Shown here in pieces: positions 7,740 to 16,030 of a stretch of DNA of 64,000 nt. A program made the translations under genes and the position numbers. Where the stretch lies: positions 1 to 64,000 of the forward strand of contig DASWHF010000018.1 in NCBI GenBank assembly GCA_036393295.1, written 5' to 3'. Position 1 is the stretch's first letter. Each line of letters starts with the position of its first letter. This stretch comes from DASWHF01 sp036393295. Its GTDB lineage: Bacteria > Pseudomonadota > Gammaproteobacteria > Acidiferrobacterales > UBA6901. Under the pieces are notes generated by a model that saw nothing but the letters and a program-made list of their open reading frames with translations, searched no databases and was not told the DNA's origin.

Positions 7740-9015
7740 TGAGCAAATACGCTCCCGTGATGACCAGCGTCACGCCCGCCGCGATCTCAACCGCCTTCTG
7801 ATGGCGCGACAGCACCTGCAAGGATTCCAGCCAGCCCATGCTCCATGCGCCCAGCAGGATCGGAATACTGCGCCCGAGCGCGAAGGCGAGCAACAGCGCA
7901 AAACCGAAGGACACCGATCCGATTCCGGCGCTGGCGGTGAGCGCCACCAACAGGGCCGGGGTGCAGAACGGACAGACGGCGACCGTGAACGGAATCCCGA
8001 GCAGGAACGCGCCCCAGGCCCCGGTGGCCCGTTTGGCCGGCAGCGACACCCACGGCAGCCGCAGCGTGAGCCAGCCCGGCCAGAGCAGACCGAGCAGGAT
8101 CAACACGGGCCCGAGAAGCAGGCCCCAGTGCCGGCCCAGGGCGCGCTGCACCCAGTCTCCGCCCAGCGCCGCGGCGATTCCCAGCGCCACGTGGGTGGCG
8201 ATCATGCCGGCGACGAAGGCGCCGCCCAGCAGCACCGCGCGGCGCTCCCCGCGGGACCGCGTCACATAGGCCAGGACCACCGGTATGGACGCGAACGACA
8301 CCGGGTTGAAGCTGAACACGAAGCCGGCGAGGAAGCCGAGCCCGACGCCCAACAGGCTCGCTTCCTGCAAGGCCGCGCGCAGCGTGCCCGGGGTGACATC
8401 GAGCGCCGCGACCAGCAGGTACAAGGCCGCCCCGACCAGCAGCGCCGCCGTCAGATACGGGCTGGCCTTGGCCGCGCGCGCGAGCAGCTCGCGGCCCGCG
8501 GAATCCACGCCGCGGAACGACGCGAACACCATGGGCAGGGTGAACAGGGTGGCGAACAGGAATCCGGCCGCGGCGGCGAGCGCGAGGGAATCGACCGTTG
8601 CGGCGACGCCCGCGACCACGGCGAACAACGGCAGCGTGCATGCCGGCAAGGTCAGGCCCAGGCGCAGCGCATCCGCCAGCCGGTCGCCGCCGGGGAGGAC
8701 GCGATGGAACTCCAGGTGCGGCACCGGAAGGTAGGCGAAGCGCGACACGAGGTAGACGGTGGCCATCGCGGCCAGGATCACGCTCGGGACATAGGCACCC
8801 CAGGCCGGCACGGGGGCGAGCGCCACGATCAGCATCAGCAGCCCGATGCACAACGCGCTTCGGGCGAGCCACACCGACAGCAGACCCGCGCAGCACCGGG
8901 TGCGTGGCAGTCTGTGTGAGCGCACCGAGAACAGCGTGTGGGTGGCGACGGTGCACGGCTCGAAGAACGCCAGCGCGCCGAGCAGGCCCGCGGTCGTCAG
9001 GAGCAGGGCGCTCAT
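7711..9015 (-). CDS. CcdA/DsbD-like thiol-transport membrane protein, duplicated
   Basis: 434 residues, ATG 9015 overlapping the thioredoxin stop. It holds two CcdA-like halves. The first opens LLGALAFFEPCTVATHTLF with a single Cys; the second opens AGFVFSFNPVSFASIPVVLA, where the Cys is replaced, but later has VAVCPFCTP. CcdA/DsbD transmembrane domains pass electrons from cytoplasmic thioredoxin to the periplasm through paired Cys. With a small thioredoxin gene upstream and a MerR gene downstream this looks like a metal-induced thiol-relay unit. The altered first-half and second-half Cys positions are unusual and may mean a changed redox path. Confidence 0.7.
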   Translation of the reverse strand: MSALLLTTAGLLGALAFFEPCTVATHTLFSVRSHRLPRTRCCAGLLSVWLARSALCIGLLMLIVALAPVPAWGAYVPSVILAAMATVYLVSRFAYLPVPHLEFHRVLPGGDRLADALRLGLTLPACTLPLFAVVAGVAATVDSLALAAAAGFLFATLFTLPMVFASFRGVDSAGRELLARAAKASPYLTAALLVGAALYLLVAALDVTPGTLRAALQEASLLGVGLGFLAGFVFSFNPVSFASIPVVLAYVTRSRGERRAVLLGGAFVAGMIATHVALGIAAALGGDWVQRALGRHWGLLLGPVLILLGLLWPGWLTLRLPWVSLPAKRATGAWGAFLLGIPFTVAVCPFCTPALLVALTASAGIGSVSFGFALLLAFALGRSIPILLGAWSMGWLESLQVLSRHQKAVEIAAGVTLVITGAYLLNEYFFIIRY

Positions 9016-9296
9016 GCGCCGGCCCCCGGCGGAGCGGCGTCCAGCCGCGCCCTCAGCAGCTTGCGCAGCCGGTTCGTCGACGGCAGCCCCGCGAACACCA
9101 GCTCTCCGTCGATCGCGATCGCCGGGGTCGTCAACACGCCCAGTTCGACGGCGTGGTCGATCTCTTCCAGCACGTTGACCTCGCGCCAGTCGATGCGGCC
9201 GCCGCCGACCTCTTCGGCGATCCGGCGCAGGAGCGCTTTCGCGTGGCCGCACTTGCTGCAGCCCGGAGAGGAGAATACTTCCACCTTGATGGCCAT
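9012..9296 (-). CDS. Small thioredoxin/glutaredoxin-like protein
   Basis: 94 residues, ATG 9296. Compact thioredoxin fold: VEVFSSPGCSKCGHAKALL carries the CxxC-type site (CSKC), VLTTPAIAIDGELVFAG contains the cis-Pro, and a C-terminal helix ends the chain. No signal peptide, so cytoplasmic. It is the first gene of the operon with the CcdA-like protein and MerR regulator and overlaps the former by 4 bases. It is a plausible electron donor or metal-thiol partner of the membrane protein. Confidence 0.8.
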   Translation of the reverse strand: MAIKVEVFSSPGCSKCGHAKALLRRIAEEVGGGRIDWREVNVLEEIDHAVELGVLTTPAIAIDGELVFAGLPSTNRLRKLLRARLDAAPPGAGA

Positions 9297-9343
9297 GACT
9301 GTTCGACTCCGCTATTAGAAATGCATTCGCGTGCTCAGGCGGA

Positions 9344-9374
9344 AGTCTACAACCTGGAGCCGACTCCAGGTAAA
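9344..9374 (-). promoter_or_regulatory. MerR-type promoter/operator of the thioredoxin-CcdA-merR operon
   Basis: On the minus strand, TTTACC (-35) and TAGACT (-10) are separated by exactly 19 bases, the over-long spacer typical of promoters activated by MerR proteins. The spacer contains a perfect 8-bp dyad, ACCTGGAG-tcgg-CTCCAGGT (9352-9371). It lies about 50 bases upstream of the thioredoxin start and points toward it. The regulator is probably the MerR protein encoded at the end of the same operon. Confidence 0.75.
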
Positions 9375-9408
9375 GCCCGGTGTCCGGCCGGCCGTGCCGC
9401 AATAAGGC

Positions 9409-9439
9409 TTGACGCCGTACCCGTGTCCGGCGGTACATT
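9409..9439 (+). promoter_or_regulatory. MerR-type promoter of the MerR-MerA chimera
   Basis: TTGACG (9409-9414) and TACATT (9434-9439) are spaced by 19 bases. The spacer carries CCGTAC and a later GGTAC, resembling half-sites of the classical mercury operator. It points to the chimera start at 9464 (with cgggggaact before ATG). This would be the original promoter of an autoregulated merR-merA operon. Confidence 0.55.
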
Positions 9440-9463
9440 CGATTATTTTCCGGGGGAACTGTC

Positions 9464-9976
9464 ATGAGCGACCCTGAGCTGACGATCGGGCGCGTGGCCC
9501 GGGCGGCCGGCGTCAACGTGGAATCCGTGCGTTACTACCAGCGGGTCGGGCTGGTGAAGGCGCCGCGCAAGCCCATCGAGGGATTCCGTTACTACCCGGC
9601 AGAAGCGGTGATCTTCACCGATCCCCAGGTCGCGACCGTGGGCCTCACCGAGGCACAGGCGACGCAGCGGGGCATCGACGCGGACAGCCGCACGCTCACG
9701 CTCGACCATCTGCCACGGTCGCTCGCCAATTTCGACACCCGCGGCTTCATCAAGCTGGTCGCCGAGCAGGACAGCGGCCGGCTGCTCGGCGCCCAGCTAC
9801 TGGCCGCGGAGGGCGGCGAGATCATCCAGGCCGCGGTGCTGGCCCTGCACCACCGGATGACCGTCCAGGACTTGGCGGATCAATTGTTCCCGTATCTGAC
9901 GATGGTCGAGGGCCTCAAGCTTTGCGCCCAGACCTTTACTAAGGACGTGACGCAGTTGTCCTGCTGCGCGGGCTGA
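9464..9976 (+). CDS. MerR DNA-binding domain fused in frame to MerA C-terminal domain
   Basis: 170 residues. Residues 1-48 are a MerR winged helix (LTIGRVARAAGVNVESVRYY, then GFRYYPAEA). From residue 49 the chain is the dimerisation domain of mercuric reductase: VIFTDPQVATVGLTEAQA, LANFDTRGFIKLV, DQLFPYLTMVEGLKL, ending QLSCCAG with the vicinal Cys pair that hands Hg(II) to the active site. The MerR metal-binding helix and all of MerA's FAD/NADPH domains are missing. It is best explained as a deletion joining merR to the 3' end of merA, perhaps through the similar segments PAEAV and PAVVF. It could still be made and might bind mercury, but is neither a working regulator nor a reductase. Confidence 0.85.
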   Translation: MSDPELTIGRVARAAGVNVESVRYYQRVGLVKAPRKPIEGFRYYPAEAVIFTDPQVATVGLTEAQATQRGIDADSRTLTLDHLPRSLANFDTRGFIKLVAEQDSGRLLGAQLLAAEGGEIIQAAVLALHHRMTVQDLADQLFPYLTMVEGLKLCAQTFTKDVTQLSCCAG

Positions 9977-10045
9977 GCGCGGCGGCCTGCCCGGGCCGCG
10001 TCGCACCGTCCTCGATGTGGAGATCAACGCAAGACGAACTGCGAG

Positions 10046-10354
10046 TCACAGCCTGCCGTATTCCGCGACCGGCGTGACCCAGTAGACTCCGCGACCCGTT
10101 ACCCCGCTGCGGCCCGCGCGCAGCGCCTTCAGCACCGCCGCGACGTCGCCGTCGTCCAGCACCAGGTCGACGCGCACGTGCGGCGTATAGCCGACCACGC
10201 GGTCGCGCGCCGAGAGCTTGGGGTCGCGCTCGTCCTGTGTGCCGTGGCCCTCGACCGGCGTGAAGGTGAAGCCGTTGATCCGGTCCAGCCCGCGCAGCAG
10301 GTCGGCGAGCGCCAGTTGACGGTCGGCGTTGACGATGAGTGTCAGCTTTTTCAT
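10046..10354 (-). CDS. DUF3240 (P-II-like) protein of a metal efflux operon
   Basis: 102 residues, ATG 10354, overlapping the RND gene by 4 bases. It contains LTLIVNADRQLALADLLRGL, then LSARDRVVGYTPHVRVDLVL and GVYWVTPV, the signature of DUF3240. These are P-II-like ferredoxin-fold proteins usually encoded immediately after heavy-metal RND pumps and suspected to sense the metal or nucleotide state of the cytoplasm. It is the last gene of the efflux operon. Confidence 0.8.
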   Translation of the reverse strand: MKKLTLIVNADRQLALADLLRGLDRINGFTFTPVEGHGTQDERDPKLSARDRVVGYTPHVRVDLVLDDGDVAAVLKALRAGRSGVTGRGVYWVTPVAEYGRL

Positions 10355-13300
10355 GGCGTGTCTCCGGAAGTGCGTCGCGACGGCCGCTCGGCGCGCGACA
10401 TCAGCCAGGCGTAGAGAGTCGGAAGCAAAAGCAGGGTGAGCGCGGTCGACGTGACCAGGCCGCCGATCACCACCACCGCCAGCGGTCGCTGCAGCTCCGA
10501 GCCGGGGCCGGTGGCGAGCAGCATCGGCACCAGGCCGAGCGAGGCGATGAGGGCGGTCATGAGCACCGGACGCAGCCGGCGCTCGGCGCCTTCCTGCACC
10601 GCCTGGAGCACGCTGCGCCCGGCGTCGCGCAGTTGATTGAAATACGCGACCATCACCACGCCGTTCAGCACCGCCACCCCGAACAGGGCGGTGAAGCCGA
10701 CCGAGGCCGGCACCGAGAGGTACAGCCCCGACGCGTACAGGCTGAGCACGCCGCCGATCAGCGCGAACGGAATGTTCAGCAGGATCAGCCCGGCCTGGGA
10801 CAGGGAGCGAAAGGTGGTGAACAACAGCGCGAAGATCAGCGCGATCGATACCGGCACCACCAGCCCGAGGCGCGCCGCGGCGCGCTGCTGGTTCTCGAAC
10901 TGCCCGCCGTACTCCAGGTAGTATCCCCGCGGAAGCCCGATCTCGCGCGCGATCGCCGCCCGCACGTCGGCGACGAATCCCACCACGTCTCTCCCCTCCA
11001 CGTTGACCTGCACGACCGCCAGCCGCTTGCCGGCCTCGCGCGTGATCTGCACCGGCCCGTCCACCTCGCGGACATCGGCCAGCAGCGCGAGCGGCACCTT
11101 GGCGCCGCCCGGCGCCTCGACCGGCAGGCGGGCGAGGGCCGCCGGTGTGGTGCGCGCCGCTTCCGGGAATCGCAGCAGCACGCCGGTGCGGCGCGCCGGC
11201 TCGACCACCTCGGTGACGACGCGGCCGCCGACCGCGGTCTCGACCAGCCGGTTGATGTCCTCGGCCCGTATCCCGTAACGCGCGATCCGCGCCGCGCGGA
11301 TCTCGATCTGGAGATAGCGCTGGCCGAGCAGCGGCGGGCGCACGATGTCGACCGCGCCGCGCACCTTGCTGGCCATCTGCTCGATGCGCTTCGACACGGT
11401 CTCCAACACCGCCAGATCGTCGCCGTAGAGCTTGATGGCGAGCGCCGCGCGCACGCCCGACAGCATCTCGGAGACGCGCATGTCGATCGGCTGAGTGAAC
11501 GCCAGCTCGATGCCGTCGAATGGTTCGATCTGGGCGCGCAGCGCCTCCTGGAACTCGCCAAGACTGCGCGTCCATTCGGCGCGCGGCCGGGTCTGGATGA
11601 AATTGTCGGTCTGGTAGAGGCCCATCGGATCGAGCCGCAGTTCGTCGGCGCCGGTGCGCGACACCACGCCCGTGACCTCGGGCAACGCCATCATCGCCCG
11701 ATGATAAACCGCGTCCGCGTCGAGCGAGGCCTCCAGGGTGATGTCCGGCTGTTTCTCAATAATGATCACGGTCGTGCCTTCGTCCATGACCGGCATGAAC
11801 TCGCGCCCGATGAACGGGAACAACGCGGCCGCCAGCGCGAGCGCCGCCAGCGCGCCGCCGATCGCGGTTCGGCGGTGCCGGAGCGCCCAGCGCATGGCCG
11901 GCAGGTAGACGCGCTTGAGCGCGGCCAGCACCCGGTCCTCGCGATGGTGCCCTGTGCCCCGCATCAGCAGGCTGGCGAGCACCGGGATGACGGTGAGCGA
12001 CAGCAGCAGCGACCCGGTCAGCGCCAGGCAGAGGGTGAGCGCGAGCGGCCCGAACATCTTGCCCTCGAGCCCGCTCAGTGCGAACAGCGGCAGGAACACG
12101 ATGACGATGATCAGTATGCCCGCCAGCACCGGCACGCCGACCTCGCTGGCGGCGCGATAGACCAGGTGCAGCCGGCCGACGCCCTTCGGCGCCTGCGCGA
12201 GCTGGGTGTGGATGTTCTCGACCACCACGACGGCCGCGTCGACCAGCAGGCCGATGGCGATGGCCAGCCCGCCGAGCGACATGAGATTCGCCGAAATGCC
12301 GAACAGCCGCATCATCAGGAAGGTGAACAGCACCGACAACGGCAGGATCAGGGCCACGGTCAGCGCCGCGCGCAGGTTGCCGAGCAGCACGACGAGCACG
12401 ATCAGCACCAGCACTACCGCCTCGCCCAGCACAGTCTCGACGGTGCGGACGGCCGACTCGATGAGCTCGGCGCGATCGTAGAACGGTACGATACGCACGC
12501 CTTCTGGCAGCGCCGGCGCGAGCGCCGCCAGCTCGCGCTTCACGCCCTCGACGGTTGCGCGTCCGTTCGCGCCCTTGCGCAGCAGCACCAGGCCGGTCGT
12601 GACCTCGCCCCGGGCATCGGCGGTCACGGCGCCGTAGCGGGTGAGGGCGCCGAGGCGCACGTCCGCGACGTCGCGCACCAGGACGGGCGCGCCGGCGCGC
12701 GTCGCCACCACCACCCGGCCGATGTCGTCCGGGTTGCGCAGCACGCCGACGGTGCGCACCAGCAGCGTCCGGTCGGCGCGATTGATGCGGTCGCCGCCGG
12801 CATTGCGGTTGCTTTCCGCGAGCGCCCGTTCGAGATCGTCGAGGCCGAGGCCGTGGCGGGCCAGTCGTTCCGGCTGCGCCCGGACCTCGAAGGCGCGCAC
12901 CTCGCCGCCGAGCGAGTTCACGTCGGCGACGCCCGCCACGGCGCGCAGCCGTGGGCGGATCACCCAATCCTGGAGCGTGCGGCGTTCGGCGTTGCTCAGG
13001 GCACCGCCCTCGATGCGATACATGTAGATCTCGCCCAAGGGTGTGGTGATCGGCGCCAGCACCGGTTCGACCTCACCCGGCAGGGCGTCGCGCACTTGGC
13101 TCAGGCGCTCGGCCACCTGCTGGCGCGCCCAGTAGATGTCGGTGCCGTCCTCGAACCAGACGGTCACCAGGCCGAGCGCGTACTTGTTGAGCGAGCGCAA
13201 CGCGGTCTGGCGCGGCAGGCCCTGCATTTCCAGCTCGATCGGGAAGGTGATGCGTTGCTCGACCTCTTCGGGCGTCATGCCCGGCGCCTTGATGGTGATC

Positions 13301-13443
13301 TGCACCTGCGGGGTGTAGATGTCGGGGAAGGCGTCGATCGGCAGGGTGCGATACGCCCACAGCCCGCCGGCGATCACCGCCACGGCGACGAGCAGCATCA
13401 TGAGGCGCTGCACCAGCGCAAAGCGGATGAGCGCGGCGATCAT
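10351..13443 (-). CDS. Heavy-metal efflux RND pump (CzcA/CusA family)
   Basis: 1030 residues, the usual length of the family. It has an N-terminal helix, two large periplasmic loops and two groups of membrane helices. The TM4 motif reads AIGLLVDAAVVVVENIH. That lacks the first Asp of the CzcA pattern (DFGxxVDGAVVxxEN) and is nearer the CusA form, so monovalent Cu/Ag may be the substrate; this is inference only. Other landmarks are PDIYTPQVQITIKAPGM near the start and GREFMPVMDEGTT in the second loop. ATG 13443 overlaps the outer-membrane factor gene. No periplasmic adaptor (CzcB/CusB) gene occurs in the operon. Confidence 0.9.
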   Translation of the reverse strand: MIAALIRFALVQRLMMLLVAVAVIAGGLWAYRTLPIDAFPDIYTPQVQITIKAPGMTPEEVEQRITFPIELEMQGLPRQTALRSLNKYALGLVTVWFEDGTDIYWARQQVAERLSQVRDALPGEVEPVLAPITTPLGEIYMYRIEGGALSNAERRTLQDWVIRPRLRAVAGVADVNSLGGEVRAFEVRAQPERLARHGLGLDDLERALAESNRNAGGDRINRADRTLLVRTVGVLRNPDDIGRVVVATRAGAPVLVRDVADVRLGALTRYGAVTADARGEVTTGLVLLRKGANGRATVEGVKRELAALAPALPEGVRIVPFYDRAELIESAVRTVETVLGEAVVLVLIVLVVLLGNLRAALTVALILPLSVLFTFLMMRLFGISANLMSLGGLAIAIGLLVDAAVVVVENIHTQLAQAPKGVGRLHLVYRAASEVGVPVLAGILIIVIVFLPLFALSGLEGKMFGPLALTLCLALTGSLLLSLTVIPVLASLLMRGTGHHREDRVLAALKRVYLPAMRWALRHRRTAIGGALAALALAAALFPFIGREFMPVMDEGTTVIIIEKQPDITLEASLDADAVYHRAMMALPEVTGVVSRTGADELRLDPMGLYQTDNFIQTRPRAEWTRSLGEFQEALRAQIEPFDGIELAFTQPIDMRVSEMLSGVRAALAIKLYGDDLAVLETVSKRIEQMASKVRGAVDIVRPPLLGQRYLQIEIRAARIARYGIRAEDINRLVETAVGGRVVTEVVEPARRTGVLLRFPEAARTTPAALARLPVEAPGGAKVPLALLADVREVDGPVQITREAGKRLAVVQVNVEGRDVVGFVADVRAAIAREIGLPRGYYLEYGGQFENQQRAAARLGLVVPVSIALIFALLFTTFRSLSQAGLILLNIPFALIGGVLSLYASGLYLSVPASVGFTALFGVAVLNGVVMVAYFNQLRDAGRSVLQAVQEGAERRLRPVLMTALIASLGLVPMLLATGPGSELQRPLAVVVIGGLVTSTALTLLLLPTLYAWLMSRAERPSRRTSGDTP

Positions 13444-14714
13444 GGCGTCGCCTCCGGGGTCAATACCGAACGTCCGGCGGCCGCGCGCAGATTCGCGGCG
13501 GCGAGCGCACTCGCGCCGAGCAACTCGAGATGACGCGCCTGGGTGTCGAAATAGAGGTTGTTGGCATCCACCAGCGCGAGCAGGTCGGCCTCGCCCACGG
13601 CGAAGGCGCGACGCGTGAGATCGAGAAGTTCGCGCGCGGGAACGAGCAGCGTGGTGTGCAGGCGTGCGAGCTGCTCGGTGAGCCGCGCCAGCTCCGCATG
13701 GCTGCGGCGCAGGCGCGTCACGGCGTCGCGCTCGCGCGCGGTGAGGTCCGCCTGTGCGCCCAGGGCCAGGGCGCGTGTGGCGTCGACCGGGCCGCGGTTC
13801 AGATTCCACAGCGGGACCTGCACCGTCAGCGCGATGCCGGTGACGTCGCGGCGCGCGCCGTTGAGCACGTCGCGCTCGCGAAACACCCCGACCTCGGGAT
13901 CGGCGAAGCGCTGCGATTCGGCGACGGCGATCGCGGCGCGTGCCGCATCGCGCTCGTGGCGCGCGGCTTCGAGCGCCGGGTGCACGGCGAGATCGCGTTC
14001 GAGGGCGGCAAGCCCGGGGAACGCTGCGGGCGCGACCAGCGGCGCGACGTCGATCGGCGCGTCGGCGGGAAGATCCAACAAGGCGCGGAATTCGATCGCC
14101 GCCTGATCGTGGTCGCGCTGCGCCGCGAGCACGGCCTGCTGCGCCTCTTCGGCGAGAATCGCGACCCGCCGGCGCTCGAGCGGGGGAAGGTAGCGCACCA
14201 GGGGGTCGCGCCGGCCGGCGCCGCCGCCGGCGTAGGTCTTGGTCAGCGCGAGCCTGTCCTGGGCGAGATCACGGCGCGCCGCCGCGAGTTGCAGGGCGTG
14301 AAACGCGGCTGCGGCCCGTTGTTCGAGCTCGAGCTGGCGATGGCGGCGGCTCGCCTGTGCGGCGCGCAGCGCGGCTTCGGCCGCGGCCCCCTGACGCGCC
14401 AGACGTCGCAGCGGCAGCGGCTGGCTGAGCCCGGCGCGCGTGAGATCGGTGCCGCCTTGGCCGTCTTCCTGGCCGAGCTTGTCGTCGGCGCGCAGATCGA
14501 CACTCGGGTTGGGCCAGCTCTCCGCCTGGCGCAACGCGGCGGCGCGCGCCTCGACGTCGGCCGCGGCGGCGTGTTGCTCGGGGGCCACGTCCAGCGCGCG
14601 CCGGGTTGCGGACCGGAGCGTCCAGCTCGCGGGTTCAGCCGCCGCGGGTGGTGGCAAGGGCGCGGCGGCGATCCACGCCGCGAGCGCCGTGGAAACGGCA
14701 ATTGTACGATTCAC
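13440..14714 (-). CDS. Outer-membrane efflux factor, TolC/CzcC family
   Basis: 424 residues from GTG 14714 after cggaggattgactg. A signal peptide (ending PPPAAAEP) is followed by two repeated coiled-coil/strand halves characteristic of OEP proteins: AESWPNPSVDLRADDKLG near residue 66 and FADPEVGVFRERD in the second half, with VQVPLWNLNRG where the family has a conserved P(L/I)(F/W)N. It forms the outer-membrane channel for the RND pump encoded downstream. Confidence 0.85.
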   Translation of the reverse strand: MNRTIAVSTALAAWIAAAPLPPPAAAEPASWTLRSATRRALDVAPEQHAAAADVEARAAALRQAESWPNPSVDLRADDKLGQEDGQGGTDLTRAGLSQPLPLRRLARQGAAAEAALRAAQASRRHRQLELEQRAAAAFHALQLAAARRDLAQDRLALTKTYAGGGAGRRDPLVRYLPPLERRRVAILAEEAQQAVLAAQRDHDQAAIEFRALLDLPADAPIDVAPLVAPAAFPGLAALERDLAVHPALEAARHERDAARAAIAVAESQRFADPEVGVFRERDVLNGARRDVTGIALTVQVPLWNLNRGPVDATRALALGAQADLTARERDAVTRLRRSHAELARLTEQLARLHTTLLVPARELLDLTRRAFAVGEADLLALVDANNLYFDTQARHLELLGASALAAANLRAAAGRSVLTPEATP

Positions 14715-14817
14715 CAGTCAATCCTCCGCGCGCGGCCGTGAGGCCGCATCCAGAGAGGGCAGGAGCGCGCACGAGCAGCTTGCTCGCGCAGCAGCTTATC
14801 GGGTCAACGTGGGGGAA

Positions 14818-15207
14818 CTAGCGCGGCGGTGCGCGCAACGGCGGGCGCAGGCGCAGGCTGACCGACGGAAGCAGGACGCATCCGTGCACCGTGGCGAACC
14901 GGTTTGCCGGTCCGTGTGGCAACAAGATCAGGCCGATGGATGCGAGAATCGCGATCAGCGCGCCCGCGACGAGCACCTTGACCAAGGCCAGGTTGAGCGG
15001 CACATGCCGGTCGCCCGGCTGATCGTCGCCGTCATCGGTTGCGAAGAAGTGGCTTTCCAGGTGCACGGCGGTGGCATGCGCATGGTCCGTATCGGGCGCG
15101 TGCGGCGCGTGCAGGCACACGCGCAGTCCCGGGCCGAGCAGCAGGGCGAGCAGGGCGGTGATCAGAAAACGGCGCTTGGCGCGACGTGTTCGCAGACGAC
15201 TGAGCAT
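14818..15207 (-). CDS. Small His-rich membrane protein at the head of the efflux operon
   Basis: 129 residues, ATG 15207. One N-terminal hydrophobic segment (FLITALLALLLGPGL), a His/Asp-rich periplasmic stretch (HAPHAPDTDHAHATAVHLES) and a second hydrophobic segment (ALVKVLVAGALIAILASIG). No family is certain, but short proteins with this pattern commonly open czc-type operons and may bind the exported metal. It precedes the tolC-like gene by about 100 bases. Confidence 0.6.
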   Translation of the reverse strand: MLSRLRTRRAKRRFLITALLALLLGPGLRVCLHAPHAPDTDHAHATAVHLESHFFATDDGDDQPGDRHVPLNLALVKVLVAGALIAILASIGLILLPHGPANRFATVHGCVLLPSVSLRLRPPLRAPPR

Positions 15208-15518
15208 TGCCGCAGTATAGGGGGGGCCGGCGGCCTTGAACAGATTGGCGACAGGCGGCGCGTGATCGTCCCGTCCCGGAGCTTTCTATTAAAGCGCGTT
15301 CAACTTACGACCGCGAGCGTGAGACCCGCAGAGCGCCGCCCGGACATCCCAAAGGGTCTTCTCTATAGGCAGACATAGGCAGACCGAAAATCTCCCGCCA
15401 GAGGACTTAATAGAGGACTTTTAGTTCGCCCAACAACTGGGGCGGGCTGGGCATTGACGCTACCGACTTAATTAATACGTATAATGTATATTATGTAAAA
15501 TAATAAAAAGCACCCATA
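15208..15518. other. Intergenic gap with short repeats
   Basis: No gene seen. The gap holds a 10-base tandem (AGGCAGACAT-type, 15366-15384), a second short tandem of GAGGACTT, and an AT-rich stretch (15466-15510, taattaatacgtataatg) much lower in GC than its surroundings that could hold promoters. Bases 15382-15399 reappear inverted at 15621-15638 with one mismatch. Confidence 0.5.
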
Positions 15519-15857
15519 TCAGTACGCTAGCCATTTCCGGTTGGCCCTTCGTCGTTCCACCCAAAAGTCCCCCGTTTCCACCCAAAAGCACCCCAGGGTC
15601 GCGGTCAACGAGAGCGCTTCGGCAGGAGATTTTCGGTCAGCCTGAGCCGTCCAGCACGGGCTGTCTGAAAAGCCCTCTGCGGACCTCACGCTCAGCAATA
15701 ATTGCTTGTATCTTCCCTCGCCACTCTTGGCGATGATTTTACACATCCATGCCAACGAATCAGCTAAAGCAGCATCGTCATCGAGGCGTGATCGATATAC
15801 TCGATCAGCCATCTTGTCCAGGGTAGCTCTTTCTATAATGTCCGGGCCGTCGCCCAA
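15519..15857 (-). pseudogene. Probable fragment of a hypothetical protein
   Basis: 112 codons with only a TTG start and an open frame continuing upstream without a ribosome site. The middle, MADRVYRSRLDDDAALADSL then WMCKIIAKSGEGRYKQLL, looks like a real helical protein (HEAT-like). Both ends look improvised: the C-terminus contains the duplicated segment ADRKSPAEA and runs through the repeated motif cacccaaaag. I read it as a truncated remnant; no function proposed. Confidence 0.35.
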
Positions 15858-16006
15858 TGAGTTACTTTTGGGTGGAGTTGCCGCCCACTGAGGGACATTT
15901 GGGTGGCGAAGTTTGCACCCAAATGCCTCTCATCACCGATCCATCGGGACAACAGTCTATGGATAAAATCGCTTACGTTAACTCCTGTTGGGGGTGTTTC
16001 GGGTGG
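15557..16006. repeat. Dispersed decamer TTTTGGGTGG in both orientations
   Basis: Exact or one-mismatch copies occur at 15557-15566 and 15578-15587 (minus orientation), 15866-15875 and 15897-15906 (plus), 15915-15924 (minus) and 15997-16006 (plus). They cluster around and inside the hypothetical fragment and between it and rtcA. Bases 15858-16030 hold no gene. Confidence 0.5.
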
Positions 16007-16030
16007 AATGACGGCTCCATGAGTGGCTTT

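Noticed and set aside
10339..13533. 1064-codon plus-strand ORF opposite the RND pump
   Set aside because: Gln/Arg/His-rich shadow of the RND gene. The minus strand has the full transporter family pattern.
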